A stretch of DNA of 64,000 nucleotides from assembly GCF_008704715.1 (NCBI RefSeq), contig NZ_CP023689.1, forward strand, positions 4,836,001 to 4,900,000, in the 5' to 3' direction. Source of the DNA: Streptomyces chartreusis. Its GTDB lineage: Bacteria > Actinomycetota > Actinomycetes > Streptomycetales > Streptomycetaceae. Both the position numbers and the translations under genes were made by a program. Within the stretch, counting starts at the first letter, position 1, and every line of letters starts with the position of its first letter. A model generated the notes under the pieces. That model was not told the origin of the DNA, did no database searches, and worked only from the letters and a program-made list of their open reading frames with translations. Positions 50,252 through 58,397 of the stretch are shown here, piece after piece.

Positions 50252-51229
50252 TCAGTACGCCAGGGCACGGTCGACGGCGTCGAGCACCCGGTCCAGGCCC
50301 GGCAGGTACTCCTCCTCCAGACGCGCCGGCGGATACGGGGCGTGGTAACCGCCCACCCGCAGCACCGGGGCCTCCAGATGGTAGAAGCAGCGCTCCGTGA
50401 TCCGGGCGGCGATCTCCGCGCCCGAACCGAAGAAGACCGGAGCCTCGTGGACCACGACCAGACGGCGGGTCTTCTCCACGGACGCCTGGATGGAGTCGAA
50501 GTCCAGCGGGGAGACCGAGCGCAGGTCCAGGACCTCCAGGCTGCGGCCCTCCTCGGCGGCCGCCGCGGCGACCTCCTGGCACAGCTTCACCATCGGGCCG
50601 TACGCGGCCAGGGTGAGGTCGGTGCCCTCGCGGACGACGCGCGCCTTGTGCAGCGGGCCCGGGATGGCCTCGGTGTTGACCTCGCCCTTGTCCCAGTAGC
50701 GCCGCTTGGGCTCGAAGAAGATCACCGGGTCGTCGCTCTGGATGGCCTGCTGCATCATCCAGTAGGCGTCCGACGCGTTGGACGGCGACACGATCTTCAG
50801 GCCCGCCACGTGCGCGAAGAGGGCCTCGGGGGACTCGCTGTGGTGCTCGACCGCGCCGATGCCGCCGCCGTAGGGGATGCGGACGACGACCGGCAGCTTG
50901 ACCTTGCCCAGCGAGCGCGCGTGCATCTTCGCGAGCTGCGTGACGATCTGGTCGTAGGCCGGGAAGACGAAGCCGTCGAACTGGATCTCCACCACGGGGC
51001 GGTAGCCGCGCAGCGCGAGGCCGATGGCCGTGCCCACGATGCCCGACTCGGCGAGCGGGGTGTCGATGACGCGGCTCTCGCCGAAGTCCTTCTGGAGGCC
51101 GTCCGTCACGCGGAAGACGCCGCCGAGCTTGCCGACGTCCTCGCCCATGATGAGGACCTTGGGGTCCGAGTCCAGGGCGCGGCGCAGCGACTCGTTGATC
51201 GCCTTGGCCAGAGCCATCTTCTCCGCCAT
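50252..51229 (-). CDS. bkdB: Branched-chain 2-oxo acid dehydrogenase E1 beta subunit
   Basis: A 325-residue protein starting at ATG 51229, one base after the stop of bkdA. It is a transketolase pyrimidine-binding-type E1beta: MGEDVGKLGGVFRVTDGL, DTPLAESGIVGTAIGLALRGYRPV and RIPYGGGIGAVEHHSESPEALFAH carry the conserved TPP and active-site residues. With BkdA it forms the alpha2beta2 E1 decarboxylase that feeds E2. The near-zero spacing to bkdA and the 19-base gap to bkdC show one transcript. S. avermitilis and S. coelicolor have two such bkd clusters; which of the two this one matches cannot be told here. Confidence 0.95.
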   Translation of the reverse strand: MAEKMALAKAINESLRRALDSDPKVLIMGEDVGKLGGVFRVTDGLQKDFGESRVIDTPLAESGIVGTAIGLALRGYRPVVEIQFDGFVFPAYDQIVTQLAKMHARSLGKVKLPVVVRIPYGGGIGAVEHHSESPEALFAHVAGLKIVSPSNASDAYWMMQQAIQSDDPVIFFEPKRRYWDKGEVNTEAIPGPLHKARVVREGTDLTLAAYGPMVKLCQEVAAAAAEEGRSLEVLDLRSVSPLDFDSIQASVEKTRRLVVVHEAPVFFGSGAEIAARITERCFYHLEAPVLRVGGYHAPYPPARLEEEYLPGLDRVLDAVDRALAY

Positions 51230-51230
51230 G

Positions 51231-52409
51231 TCAGGCCCCCTCTACGTCCGCGAACGACGCCTGGTAGGCGGCGAACTGGGCGCGTTCCTCGTCGACGAGC
51301 GCATGCCCGTCCGCGTACACGTTCTCGAAGATGGCGAAGTGGTCCGGGTCAGGCATGGCACGGACCGCCTCGCGCACTCGTTTGCCCAACGCCTCGCTCT
51401 CGGTCTCCAGTTCCGCGAAGAATCCCTCGTCCGCGTGGTTTGAAGCCTCGAGGTACCGGCGAACGCGCAGGATCGGGTCCTTCGCCTCCCAGGCCTCGCG
51501 CTCCTCGTCGGCGCGGTACTTCGTCGGGTCGTCGGAGGTGGTGTGGGCGCCCATGCGGTAGGTGTACGCCTCGACCAGCGTGGGTCCCTCGCCGGCGCGG
51601 GCGCGCTCCAGCGCCCACTTCGTCACGGCCAGGCACGCCAGGACGTCGTTGCCGTCGACGCGGACGCCCGGGAAGCCGTAGCCCTGTGCGCGCTGGTAGA
51701 GCGGCACGCGGGTCTGCTTCTCGGTCGGCTCGGAGATCGCCCACTGGTTGTTCTGGCAGAAGAACACCACGGGCGCGTTGTAGACCGCGGAGAAGGTGAA
51801 GGACTCGGCCACGTCGCCCTGGCTGGAGGCGCCGTCGCCGAAGTAGGCGATGACCGCGCTGTCCGCGCCGTCCTTGGCGATGCCCATCGCGTAGCCGGTG
51901 GCGTGCAGCGTCTGGGAGCCGATGACGATCGTGTACAGCTGGAAGTTGTTGCTGTTCGGGTCCCAGCCGCCGTTGTTCACGCCGCGGAACATGCCGAGCA
52001 GGTTGGTCGGGTCGACCCCGCGGCACCAGGCGACGCCGTGCTCGCGGTAGGTCGGGAAGACGTAGTCGTCCTCGCGGGTGGCCCGGCCGGAGCCGATCTG
52101 GGCGGCCTCCTGGCCGAGCAGCGACGCCCACAGGCCCAGCTCGCCCTGGCGTTGCAGGGAGGTGGCCTCGGCGTCGAAGCGTCGGGTGAGCACCATGTCG
52201 CGGTAGAGGCCGCGGAGCTCGTCGGGGGTGATGCCGGCGACGTACTTGTCGTACTCGGCGTTCTTGACGCGCTTGCCTTCTGGCGTCAGCAACTGAACGA
52301 GTTCGGGGTCCGTACTCGTCGTTTTCCTTGCGGTTGTGGTCTTGCCGGCCGTGCTCTTGGTACCGGCGCTGCGTCGCGGCTTTCGCGCGGCAGTGCTCTC
52401 CACGGTCAC
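51231..52409 (-). CDS. bkdA: Branched-chain 2-oxo acid dehydrogenase E1 alpha subunit
   Basis: A 392-residue protein. GTG 52409 is the start because GGAG lies about 7 bases upstream and the residues from there give a sensible N-terminus; the frame stays open upstream without support. Residues about 5-35 are an unusual Lys/Thr/Ala/Ser-rich stretch (RKPRRSAGTKSTAGKTTTAR) not needed for catalysis. The E1alpha core holds the TPP motif YFGDGASSQGDVAES ... CQNNQW (G-D-G-x(n)-N-N) and the phosphorylation-loop region YRMGAHTTSDDPTKYR. It decarboxylates the 2-oxo acids of valine, leucine and isoleucine. It is the first gene of the bkdABC operon. Confidence 0.94.
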   Translation of the reverse strand: MTVESTAARKPRRSAGTKSTAGKTTTARKTTSTDPELVQLLTPEGKRVKNAEYDKYVAGITPDELRGLYRDMVLTRRFDAEATSLQRQGELGLWASLLGQEAAQIGSGRATREDDYVFPTYREHGVAWCRGVDPTNLLGMFRGVNNGGWDPNSNNFQLYTIVIGSQTLHATGYAMGIAKDGADSAVIAYFGDGASSQGDVAESFTFSAVYNAPVVFFCQNNQWAISEPTEKQTRVPLYQRAQGYGFPGVRVDGNDVLACLAVTKWALERARAGEGPTLVEAYTYRMGAHTTSDDPTKYRADEEREAWEAKDPILRVRRYLEASNHADEGFFAELETESEALGKRVREAVRAMPDPDHFAIFENVYADGHALVDEERAQFAAYQASFADVEGA

Positions 52410-52602
52410 GTGTGCTCCTCCGTCGGTCCGGCTACCCGGGTTCGCCGGGTGCCAGTGCGGCTCACCTGAAGCCCTACGGACGCACAGGGTGGGTGCGGCT
52501 CGGTGGGGACAGGCGTGACAGGTGCCCCGGCGAGCGCCCTGCAAAAGGCACGTTACCCAGTGCTCCACATTTCTGTGAAACCCCTCCTGACCTGCGATTT
52601 TG

Positions 52603-52616
52603 CTTGGATTTCCAAG
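52603..52616. promoter_or_regulatory. Candidate operator palindrome upstream of bkdABC
   Basis: CTTGGA-TT-TCCAAG is a perfect 6-base dyad inside an AT-rich island about 195 bases upstream of bkdA. The bkd genes are known to be controlled by an Lrp/AsnC-type regulator in pseudomonads and by BkdR in streptomycetes, so this is a plausible but untested binding site. Confidence 0.4.
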
Positions 52617-52908
52617 TAAATCGCCAAAGTCGGGAACAACTCCTGGTCACAGCCTTGCAGGGGGCCGGAACAACGGCACGTTATATCGGTGAGCCAGGTC
52701 ACGGGAAGAGTCGCCGAGGGCCAGATCACCACAGAGGTGTGACATCGCCCTCGTGGGCGAAGAAGGAAATGTCCGTTAATCCGACTCGGTAAAAAACGAT
52801 CAAGAATTGCGAGAGCGCCGCTGATCGGTCCGGCGATCGGAAGTGACTGACGGCGACTGGCAATGACTGGCTGCGACAACGCCCAGCTCACGGGATCCGC
52901 CGTTGCCC

Positions 52909-52914
52909 TAGCAT
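52909..52914 (+). promoter_or_regulatory. -10 element of the phosphotransferase gene (leaderless)
   Basis: TAGCAT ends 6 bases before GTG 52921. No ribosome binding site is visible. Confidence 0.5.
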
Positions 52915-52920
52915 CGGCGC

Positions 52921-53943
52921 GTGCCGCGCTCCTGTGTACCACCGTTAGTGCCTCACGCACCCCCTCTGGGCACCCTTCTCCGCCAGTACTCCGCCGGTTC
53001 CCCGCTGGCCTGCGATCCCGTCGACCATGGCCTGCTGAACCGCGGCTACCGGCTGCGCACGACCCGCGGCCGCTACTTCCTCAAGCACCACCACGACCCC
53101 GAGACCGCCGACCCGGCCGCCATCGCCCGCCAGCACCGGGCCACCCGGCACCTGGCCGACCTCGGCGTCCCGGTGGCCCCGCCGCTGGCCGACCGCGACG
53201 GACGTACGGTCGCGGTCGTGGGCGGCCAGGCATTCGCCCTGCACCCCTGGATCGACGGGCGGCACCGCCACGGCGGCCAGCTCACGCGCGGGCAGTGCGA
53301 ACGGCTGGGGGCGCTGCTGGGCGCGGTGCACGCGGGGCTGGAGCGCGTGATGCCGGTCGCGGGGCGGGCGCGGACGGAGAGCGCCGACCCCGCCGACACC
53401 TTCGCCCTCATCGACGACCTGCTCGCCCGGGTCCGCCGGCGTCGCCCCGCCGGCTCCTTCGACGAACTCGCCCGCCACCGTCTGCTGGAACGCCGCGGAC
53501 TGCTGCGGCGGCACGCCTGGCGGCGTCCCCCGCCCGGGACGTCGGTCGGCTGGGTGCACGGCGACTTCCACCCCTTCAACCTGCTCTACCGGGGCGAGGC
53601 GCCGGCCGCGATCGTCGACTGGGACCGGCTCGGCGTGCAGCCCCGCGCGGAGGAGGCCGTCCGCGCCGCGGCGATCTTCTTCGTACGGCCCACCGGAGCG
53701 CTCGACCTCGCGAAGGCGGCGGCGTACACGCGCGCGTACCGGCGTACGGCCGGCGCCACCCCCGAGGAGCTCGCGGCGGCCGTGCACCGTGTGTGGTGGG
53801 AGCGGCTGAACGACTTCTGGATGCTGCGCTGGCACTACGAGCGCGGCGACACCCGCGCGGACGCGCAGTTCCCGGCGGCCTCGGCGCTGGCGGTGTGGTG
53901 GACGCGGGAGTACGACGCGGTCCGCGACGCCTTCACGGGCTGA
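52921..53943 (+). CDS. Aminoglycoside phosphotransferase (APH)-fold kinase
   Basis: A 340-residue protein starting at GTG 52921, apparently leaderless. The APH/choline-kinase fold shows YRLRTTRGRYFLKHH (ATP-binding Lys), the catalytic loop GWVHGDFHPFNLLY (H-G-D-x-H-P-x-N, catalytic Asp) near residue 212 and the metal-binding IVDWDRLG near 233. Such kinases phosphorylate small hydroxyl compounds (homoserine, choline, fructosamine or antibiotics); nothing nearby identifies the substrate and antibiotic resistance should not be assumed. It is monocistronic. Confidence 0.88.
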   Translation: MPRSCVPPLVPHAPPLGTLLRQYSAGSPLACDPVDHGLLNRGYRLRTTRGRYFLKHHHDPETADPAAIARQHRATRHLADLGVPVAPPLADRDGRTVAVVGGQAFALHPWIDGRHRHGGQLTRGQCERLGALLGAVHAGLERVMPVAGRARTESADPADTFALIDDLLARVRRRRPAGSFDELARHRLLERRGLLRRHAWRRPPPGTSVGWVHGDFHPFNLLYRGEAPAAIVDWDRLGVQPRAEEAVRAAAIFFVRPTGALDLAKAAAYTRAYRRTAGATPEELAAAVHRVWWERLNDFWMLRWHYERGDTRADAQFPAASALAVWWTREYDAVRDAFTG

Positions 53944-53970
53944 GCGGGGCGCGGCCGGGGTGTCCTGAAA

Positions 53971-54018
53971 CGGCACGCGCGCGTGGAGCCCGTTTCCGGG
54001 CGGCACGCGCGCGTGGAG
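53971..54018 (+). repeat. Duplicated 18-base GC palindrome-containing element
   Basis: CGGCACGCGCGCGTGGAG occurs at 53971-53988 and again at 54001-54018, 30 bases apart, in the gap between the phosphotransferase and kinase genes. Each copy contains the 12-base palindrome CACGCGCGCGTG. GAAACGG (53967-53973) and CCGTTTC (53990-53996) around the first copy could extend it to a hairpin that may serve as a terminator. Confidence 0.75.
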
Positions 54019-54049
54019 GTTCGGTGCCGATCCGCCGTCGGCCGGACGG

Positions 54050-55597
54050 TCAGCCCGTGGCCGGCGGGGTGGTCGGCAGCGTCGGCTCCTCGGTGGGCTC
54101 CTCCGTCGGCTCCTCGGTGGGCTCCTCGGTCGGGTCCTCCGTGGGCTCGGCCGTGGTCGGGTCCTCCGTCGGCTCCTGGGTGGGCTCCTCCGTCGGCTCC
54201 TGCGTCGGCTCCTCGGTCGGCGTGTAGTCCGGGTCGGTGCCCGTGCCGGAGCCGTCGTCGGTGACCTCTTCCGTCGGCTCGTCGGTCGGCTCTTCCGTCG
54301 GCTCGTCGGTCGCCTTGTTCTCGTCGGTGGTCTGCGACGTGGTCGGCGTCTCCTTGGTGTCGCCGCCTCCGCCGCCGGCGCCGTTGTTCAGCGCCAGCGC
54401 GACTCCGGCCGCGATGGCGATCACCGCGAGGACGGCGAGGATCCACAGCTTGCCGCGGCCGCTGCCCCGGTTGCCGTGCCCCTCGAAGCCGCCGTCGTCA
54501 CCGCCGCCGTAGCCGCCCGGCAGGATCGGCTGCGGGATCTGCGTCGTACCGGAGGCCGGGTCGCCCGGGTGCCCCATGACGGTCGTGTTCGCGAAGCCCG
54601 ACGCCGGGGTGTGCCGGCCCTCGTGCATGGCCACCGGACCGGTGTTCCAGGTGCCGGTGTGGCCGCCCTGGTCGTACAGCATCTGAAGGCCGTACTGGAC
54701 GAGGCCGCGCATCTCCTCGGCCGTCTGGAACCGGTCGTCCGGCTCCTTGGCGAGCGAGCGCATGACCAGGCCGTCGAGCTCCGGCGGCGTCGCGTCGGAG
54801 ACCTCGGAGGGCGGGGTCGGGATGTCCTGGACGTGCTGGTAGACCACCGACAGCGGGGTCTCGCCGGTGAACGGGGGCCGCAGCGCGAGGAGTTCGTAGA
54901 GGAGGCAGCCGGTCGCGTACAGGTCGGAGCGGTGGTCGACCGCCTTGCCGAGCGCCTGCTCCGGGGAGAGGTACTGCGGGGTGCCCATGACCATGCCGGT
55001 CTGCGTCATCGTCGACTGCGCGCCGTGCAGGGCACGCGCGATGCCGAAGTCCATCACCTTCACGGCGCCGTTGTTGGTGATGATGACGTTGGCGGGCTTG
55101 ATGTCGCGGTGCACGATGCCGTGCTGGTGCGAATAGGCGAGGGCCTCCAGGACGCCGGAGACGATGATCAGCGCCTGCTCGGGGCCGGGTGCCTCGGCGT
55201 TGAGGAGGAGGTCGCGGATCGTGCGGCCCTCGACGATCTCCATCACGATGTACGGCACGCTGTGCGAGCCCACGACATCTTCACCGGAGTCGTACACGGC
55301 GACGATCGCGTGGTGGTTGAGGCCGGCCACGGACTGGGCCTCGCGCGTGAAGCGGGCCTTGGACACCGGGTCCTCGGCGAGGTCGGAACGCAGCAGTTTG
55401 ACCGCCACGGTGCGCCCGAGACGCACGTCCTCGGCCGCGAACACCTCTGCCATGCCGCCCCGGCCGAGTCTGTGGGTCAGCCGATAACGGCCGTCCCCGA
55501 CAAGTCCGCCATTACCCCACATTTCCGGCGCGTCTGACATACCGCCGCCAGCCGCCTCGGGGTCGGACGGGCCCTGAGCGCGCTGCTGCTGCTCCAT
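54050..55597 (-). CDS. Membrane Ser/Thr protein kinase with Pro-Thr-Glu repeat tail
   Basis: A 515-residue kinase starting at ATG 55597 behind GAGGA. The Hanks-type kinase domain (about residues 37-300) has the glycine loop LGRGGMAEVFAA, the Lys in VAVKLLRSD, the catalytic loop IVHRDIKPANVI, DFG and the activation segment with TMTQTGMVMGTPQYLSPEQ. A cytoplasmic linker (about 310-380) leads to one membrane helix (WILAVLAVIAIAAGVALAL). The outer part (about 420-510) is made almost only of PTEE, PTQE and PTDE repeats rather than PASTA domains. It is divergent from a second kinase of the same type (55948) and probably signals from the cell envelope. Confidence 0.92.
   Translation of the reverse strand: MEQQQRAQGPSDPEAAGGGMSDAPEMWGNGGLVGDGRYRLTHRLGRGGMAEVFAAEDVRLGRTVAVKLLRSDLAEDPVSKARFTREAQSVAGLNHHAIVAVYDSGEDVVGSHSVPYIVMEIVEGRTIRDLLLNAEAPGPEQALIIVSGVLEALAYSHQHGIVHRDIKPANVIITNNGAVKVMDFGIARALHGAQSTMTQTGMVMGTPQYLSPEQALGKAVDHRSDLYATGCLLYELLALRPPFTGETPLSVVYQHVQDIPTPPSEVSDATPPELDGLVMRSLAKEPDDRFQTAEEMRGLVQYGLQMLYDQGGHTGTWNTGPVAMHEGRHTPASGFANTTVMGHPGDPASGTTQIPQPILPGGYGGGDDGGFEGHGNRGSGRGKLWILAVLAVIAIAAGVALALNNGAGGGGGDTKETPTTSQTTDENKATDEPTEEPTDEPTEEVTDDGSGTGTDPDYTPTEEPTQEPTEEPTQEPTEDPTTAEPTEDPTEEPTEEPTEEPTEEPTLPTTPPATG
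54082..54222 (-). repeat. 12-base repeats encoding the PTEE-type tail
   Basis: The 3' part of the kinase gene consists of about eleven units of a 12-base sequence related to GTCGGCTCCTCG (plus strand), each coding for four residues. Units differ mostly at third positions (GTCGGC/GTGGGC and TCCTCG/TCCTCC), which suggests expansion by slippage or unequal recombination. Confidence 0.8.
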
Positions 55598-55947
55598 CAG
55601 TCCTCGCCGTCGTTTCTGCCCGCGGTGCGCGCGGTGTTGTTACGGTCTCCGTCGGCCACGCTACAGCCTCCGCGCAAGCCGCCGGTCCGAGACGGTGGCC
55701 CGGGCCGGACGAAGGCGGACGGGCCATGAAACCGGTACCCCGTCTCCTCGTGCAAATTCTGTGCACCGACCGTACGGCCCCTGTAACGCTTCCGCGACGC
55801 TCCCTTCGCGTACGGTCACGGAACGGGCACCGCGCTTGACCTGTCAGTGCCGTGGGGCAGACTTGGCCGGGAATAGCACATTGGATCACTCGGGACCACC
55901 CGGTCCGCGGGGTCGCAGGCGCCCAAGGGGCACGGGGGACGCAGAAC
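55598..55947. other. Divergent promoter region between the two kinase genes
   Basis: 350 bases separate the two kinase starts. The region contains TTGACC at 55836-55841 as a possible -35 on the plus strand (no convincing -10 at the usual spacing). I see no repeat or RNA gene. Confidence 0.45.
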
Positions 55948-57588
55948 ATGAGCCAGGACGGCGCACAGGGCACGGGCGCGGGGCGGGCGCTGGCCGGCGG
56001 CCGGTATCAGCTGCGCGACCTGCTCGGCCAGGGCGGCATGGCCGCCGTGCATCTCGCCTACGACTCCGTGCTCGACCGGCAGGTCGCGGTCAAGACCCTG
56101 CACACCGAGCTCGGCCGCGAGCAGGCGTTCCGCGAGCGCTTCCGCCGCGAGGCCCAGGCAGTGGCCAAGCTCACGCACACCAATATCGTCTCGGTCTTCG
56201 ACACGGGCGAGGACACCGTCGACGGCATGACGACCCCCTACATCGTCATGGAGTACATCGAGGGCCGTCCGCTCAGCTCGGTCTTCGACGAGGACGTACG
56301 GCAGTTGGGCGCCGTGCCCGCCGACAAGGCACTGAAGATCACCGCCGATGTGCTGGCCGCCCTGGAGATCAGCCACGAGATGGGGCTGGTCCACCGGGAC
56401 ATCAAGCCGGGCAACGTGATGCTGAACAAGCGTGGCGTGGTCAAGGTGATGGACTTCGGCATCGCGCGCGCCATGCAGTCCGGTGTGACGTCGATGACGC
56501 AGACCGGCATGGTGGTCGGCACCCCGCAGTACCTCTCGCCGGAGCAGGCCCTCGGCCGGGCCGTGGACGCCCGCTCCGACCTGTACTCGGTCGGCATCAT
56601 GCTGTTCCAACTCGTCACCGGGCGGCTGCCGTTCGACGCGGACTCGCCGCTGGCGATCGCGTACGCGCATGTGCAGGAGGAGCCCGTCGCTCCGTCCTCC
56701 GTCAACCGCGCGCTGCCGCCGGCCGTGGACGCGCTGGTCGCCCGCGCGCTGAAGAAGAACCCGAACGAGCGCTTCCCGAGCGCCGAGGCCATGCGCGACG
56801 AGTGCCTGCGCGTGGCGGCGTCCTTCCAGGCGGCGCCGCCGAGCATCGTGCCGGGCGCGAACACGCAGAGCGGCCAGGGCGTCGGCGCCTCGGTGTTCCC
56901 GCCGGTCGGCCAGACGCCGCCGCCCGGGGGCCCCGTCCAGACGCCGTACCAGCCGACCCCGCCGCCGAATCCGTACGGCACGCCGCCGCCGTCGGCGCCC
57001 TCGCCCGCGTACGGCTACCCGCAGCAGCAGCCGGGCTTCCAGACGCCCGCGCCCGCGGCCTACTCCCCGCAGCCCGGCATGGCGACGCCGCCGCCGTACT
57101 CCATCTCGCCCCAGACGCAGACCAATTCGGGCGGCGGCAAGAACAACCGGCCCGTCATCATCGGCTCGATCGTCGTGTCCATCGTCGCGGTGGTCGGCCT
57201 GATCGCCGCGCTCGCGCTGAACGGCGGCGGCAATGAGGACGACGGCGGTGGGGGCGGTGACGCGACCGCCACGTCCTCGGCGACGAAGAAGGCGGGATAC
57301 CGCGAGGGCGACAGCACGAAGACGGTGGAGACGTCCGACTGCACGGAGCCTTCGGAGTCGTACCTGGACCCCGACAAGGTGACGATGCCGGACTTCACCT
57401 TCAAGTACTGGCCGTCGGTCCTCGAGTGCGTCAAGGCCGCCGGATGGGACTGGGAGAAGGTCGACGTGGACGAGAACACGTACGGCCAGGGCACCGTCAT
57501 GCGGCAGTCGCCGAAGCTCCGCACGGACTTCGACCCGGAGGACCCCCCGACGATCACGTTCCAGGTCTCGACCGGCAACCCGGAGTGA
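55948..57588 (+). CDS. Membrane Ser/Thr protein kinase with C-terminal PASTA domain
   Basis: A 546-residue kinase starting at ATG 55948 behind GGGGGA; the upstream part of the frame is unsupported. The kinase domain (about 22-290) has LLGQGGMAAVHLA, VAVKTLHTE, LVHRDIKPGNVM, DFG and TMTQTGMVVGTPQYLSPEQALG. A Pro/Gln/Tyr-rich linker (about 310-410) leads to one membrane helix (VIIGSIVVSIVAVVGLIAAL, about 412-432). The outer part ends in a single PASTA-like domain (MPDFTFKYWPSVLECVKAAGWD ... GTVMRQSP), which in PknB-type kinases binds peptidoglycan fragments. It probably regulates cell-wall synthesis or division. The activation segment is very close to that of the divergent kinase. Confidence 0.93.
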   Translation: MSQDGAQGTGAGRALAGGRYQLRDLLGQGGMAAVHLAYDSVLDRQVAVKTLHTELGREQAFRERFRREAQAVAKLTHTNIVSVFDTGEDTVDGMTTPYIVMEYIEGRPLSSVFDEDVRQLGAVPADKALKITADVLAALEISHEMGLVHRDIKPGNVMLNKRGVVKVMDFGIARAMQSGVTSMTQTGMVVGTPQYLSPEQALGRAVDARSDLYSVGIMLFQLVTGRLPFDADSPLAIAYAHVQEEPVAPSSVNRALPPAVDALVARALKKNPNERFPSAEAMRDECLRVAASFQAAPPSIVPGANTQSGQGVGASVFPPVGQTPPPGGPVQTPYQPTPPPNPYGTPPPSAPSPAYGYPQQQPGFQTPAPAAYSPQPGMATPPPYSISPQTQTNSGGGKNNRPVIIGSIVVSIVAVVGLIAALALNGGGNEDDGGGGGDATATSSATKKAGYREGDSTKTVETSDCTEPSESYLDPDKVTMPDFTFKYWPSVLECVKAAGWDWEKVDVDENTYGQGTVMRQSPKLRTDFDPEDPPTITFQVSTGNPE

Positions 57589-57602
57589 CCCCACCGATGT
57601 GA

Positions 57603-57634
57603 AAGGGCCCGGCAGCCTGTGCTGCCGGGCCCTT
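57603..57634. terminator. Bidirectional terminator between the PASTA kinase gene and bpa
   Basis: A perfect 14-base stem (57603-57616 and 57621-57634) with a 4-base loop lies between convergent genes. Confidence 0.8.
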
Positions 57635-57654
57635 CGCCGTTCGTGGGCGAGTGG

Positions 57655-58197
57655 TTACAGGTAGGGACCGCCCGAGCGCCCGCCCGGGTGCTGTTCGCCG
57701 TCCTCGTGGCCGCCGACTCCCGGCGGCAGGGCGCGGCGCATCTGCTCCAGCTGGGCGCGCGCGGCCATCTGCTGGGCGAAGAGCGTGGTCTGGATCCCGT
57801 GGAAGAGGCCCTCCAGCCAGCCGACCAACTGGGCCTGCGCGATGCGCAGTTCCGCGTCGGACGGCGTCCCTTCGTCCGTGAAGGGCAGGGAGAGCCGCTC
57901 CAGCTCCTCCACGAGCTCCGGGGCCAGGCCGTCCTCCAGTTCCTTCACCGAACTGGCGTGGATCTCCTTCAGCCGGACCCGGCTCGCCTCGTCGAGGGGG
58001 GCGACGCGGACCTCTTCGAGCAGCTGCTTGATCATGCTGCCGATCCGCATGACCTTCGCAGGCTGTTCGACCTGCTCGGTCACCGGGATCTCGCGGGAGT
58101 CCTCGTCTCCGTTGCCGCCGGTGAGCGCCATCCCGTCCTGGCCCACGACCAGGATCTGGGGGTTCTCGGGCGACCGTTCGTTCCTCGGCATCTCCAT
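57655..58197 (-). CDS. bpa: Bacterial proteasome activator (Bpa/PafE)
   Basis: A 180-residue protein. ATG 58197 (MEMPRNER) is preferred, with GAGAG about 10 bases upstream; GTG 58215 is the alternative. The middle consists of long helices (SMIKQLLEEVRVAPLDEASRVRLKEIHASSVKELEDGLAPELVEEL and the following SDAELRIAQAQLVGWLEGLFHGIQTTLFAQQM) as in the four-helix Bpa ring, and the protein ends in GGPYL, a hydrophobic-Tyr-X-type tail that docks into the 20S proteasome. Bpa is an ATP-independent dodecameric ring that opens the proteasome gate and degrades unfolded or specific proteins such as HspR in Mycobacterium. It is monocistronic here. Confidence 0.88.
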   Translation of the reverse strand: MEMPRNERSPENPQILVVGQDGMALTGGNGDEDSREIPVTEQVEQPAKVMRIGSMIKQLLEEVRVAPLDEASRVRLKEIHASSVKELEDGLAPELVEELERLSLPFTDEGTPSDAELRIAQAQLVGWLEGLFHGIQTTLFAQQMAARAQLEQMRRALPPGVGGHEDGEQHPGGRSGGPYL

Positions 58198-58397
58198 GCC
58201 GCCATTCTCTCGCACCCGTACAGCTCATCATCGTGGTGCCCCCGGTGTGGGGTGATCCACCGTTTACGTCCCCCCGATTTTCGTAAAAGCCCGGCGGCGC
58301 GGCGAGGCGGGTCACGCCGGTGCCGGCCGTGCGCCGGATTGGGTCGGGTGGCGGAGTCCGGAATGCCGGGTTCGGCAGGTGCTGTGAGGGTTGTTCC

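Larger units (their letters stand above)
52410..52920. other. Intergenic region upstream of bkdA (511 bases)
   Basis: This is the longest gene-free stretch, between bkdA (minus) and the phosphotransferase gene (plus), and it is clearly more AT-rich at 52560-52630 and 52760-52830. It holds the bkdA ribosome binding site, a perfect CTTGGA-N2-TCCAAG palindrome (52603-52616) that may be a regulator site, and the -10 of the phosphotransferase gene (52909-52914). A small minus-strand frame (52553-52960) lacks coding character. No RNA gene was recognised. Confidence 0.55.

Noticed and set aside
52553..52960. 135-residue minus-strand frame in the bkd leader
   Set aside because: No ribosome binding site, mixed low GC3 composition and no motif; it spans the most AT-rich part of the intergenic region and the start of the plus-strand phosphotransferase gene.
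54082..54222. CRISPR-like array because of regular repeats
   Set aside because: The repeats are 12-base in-frame coding units without unique spacers, inside the kinase gene.
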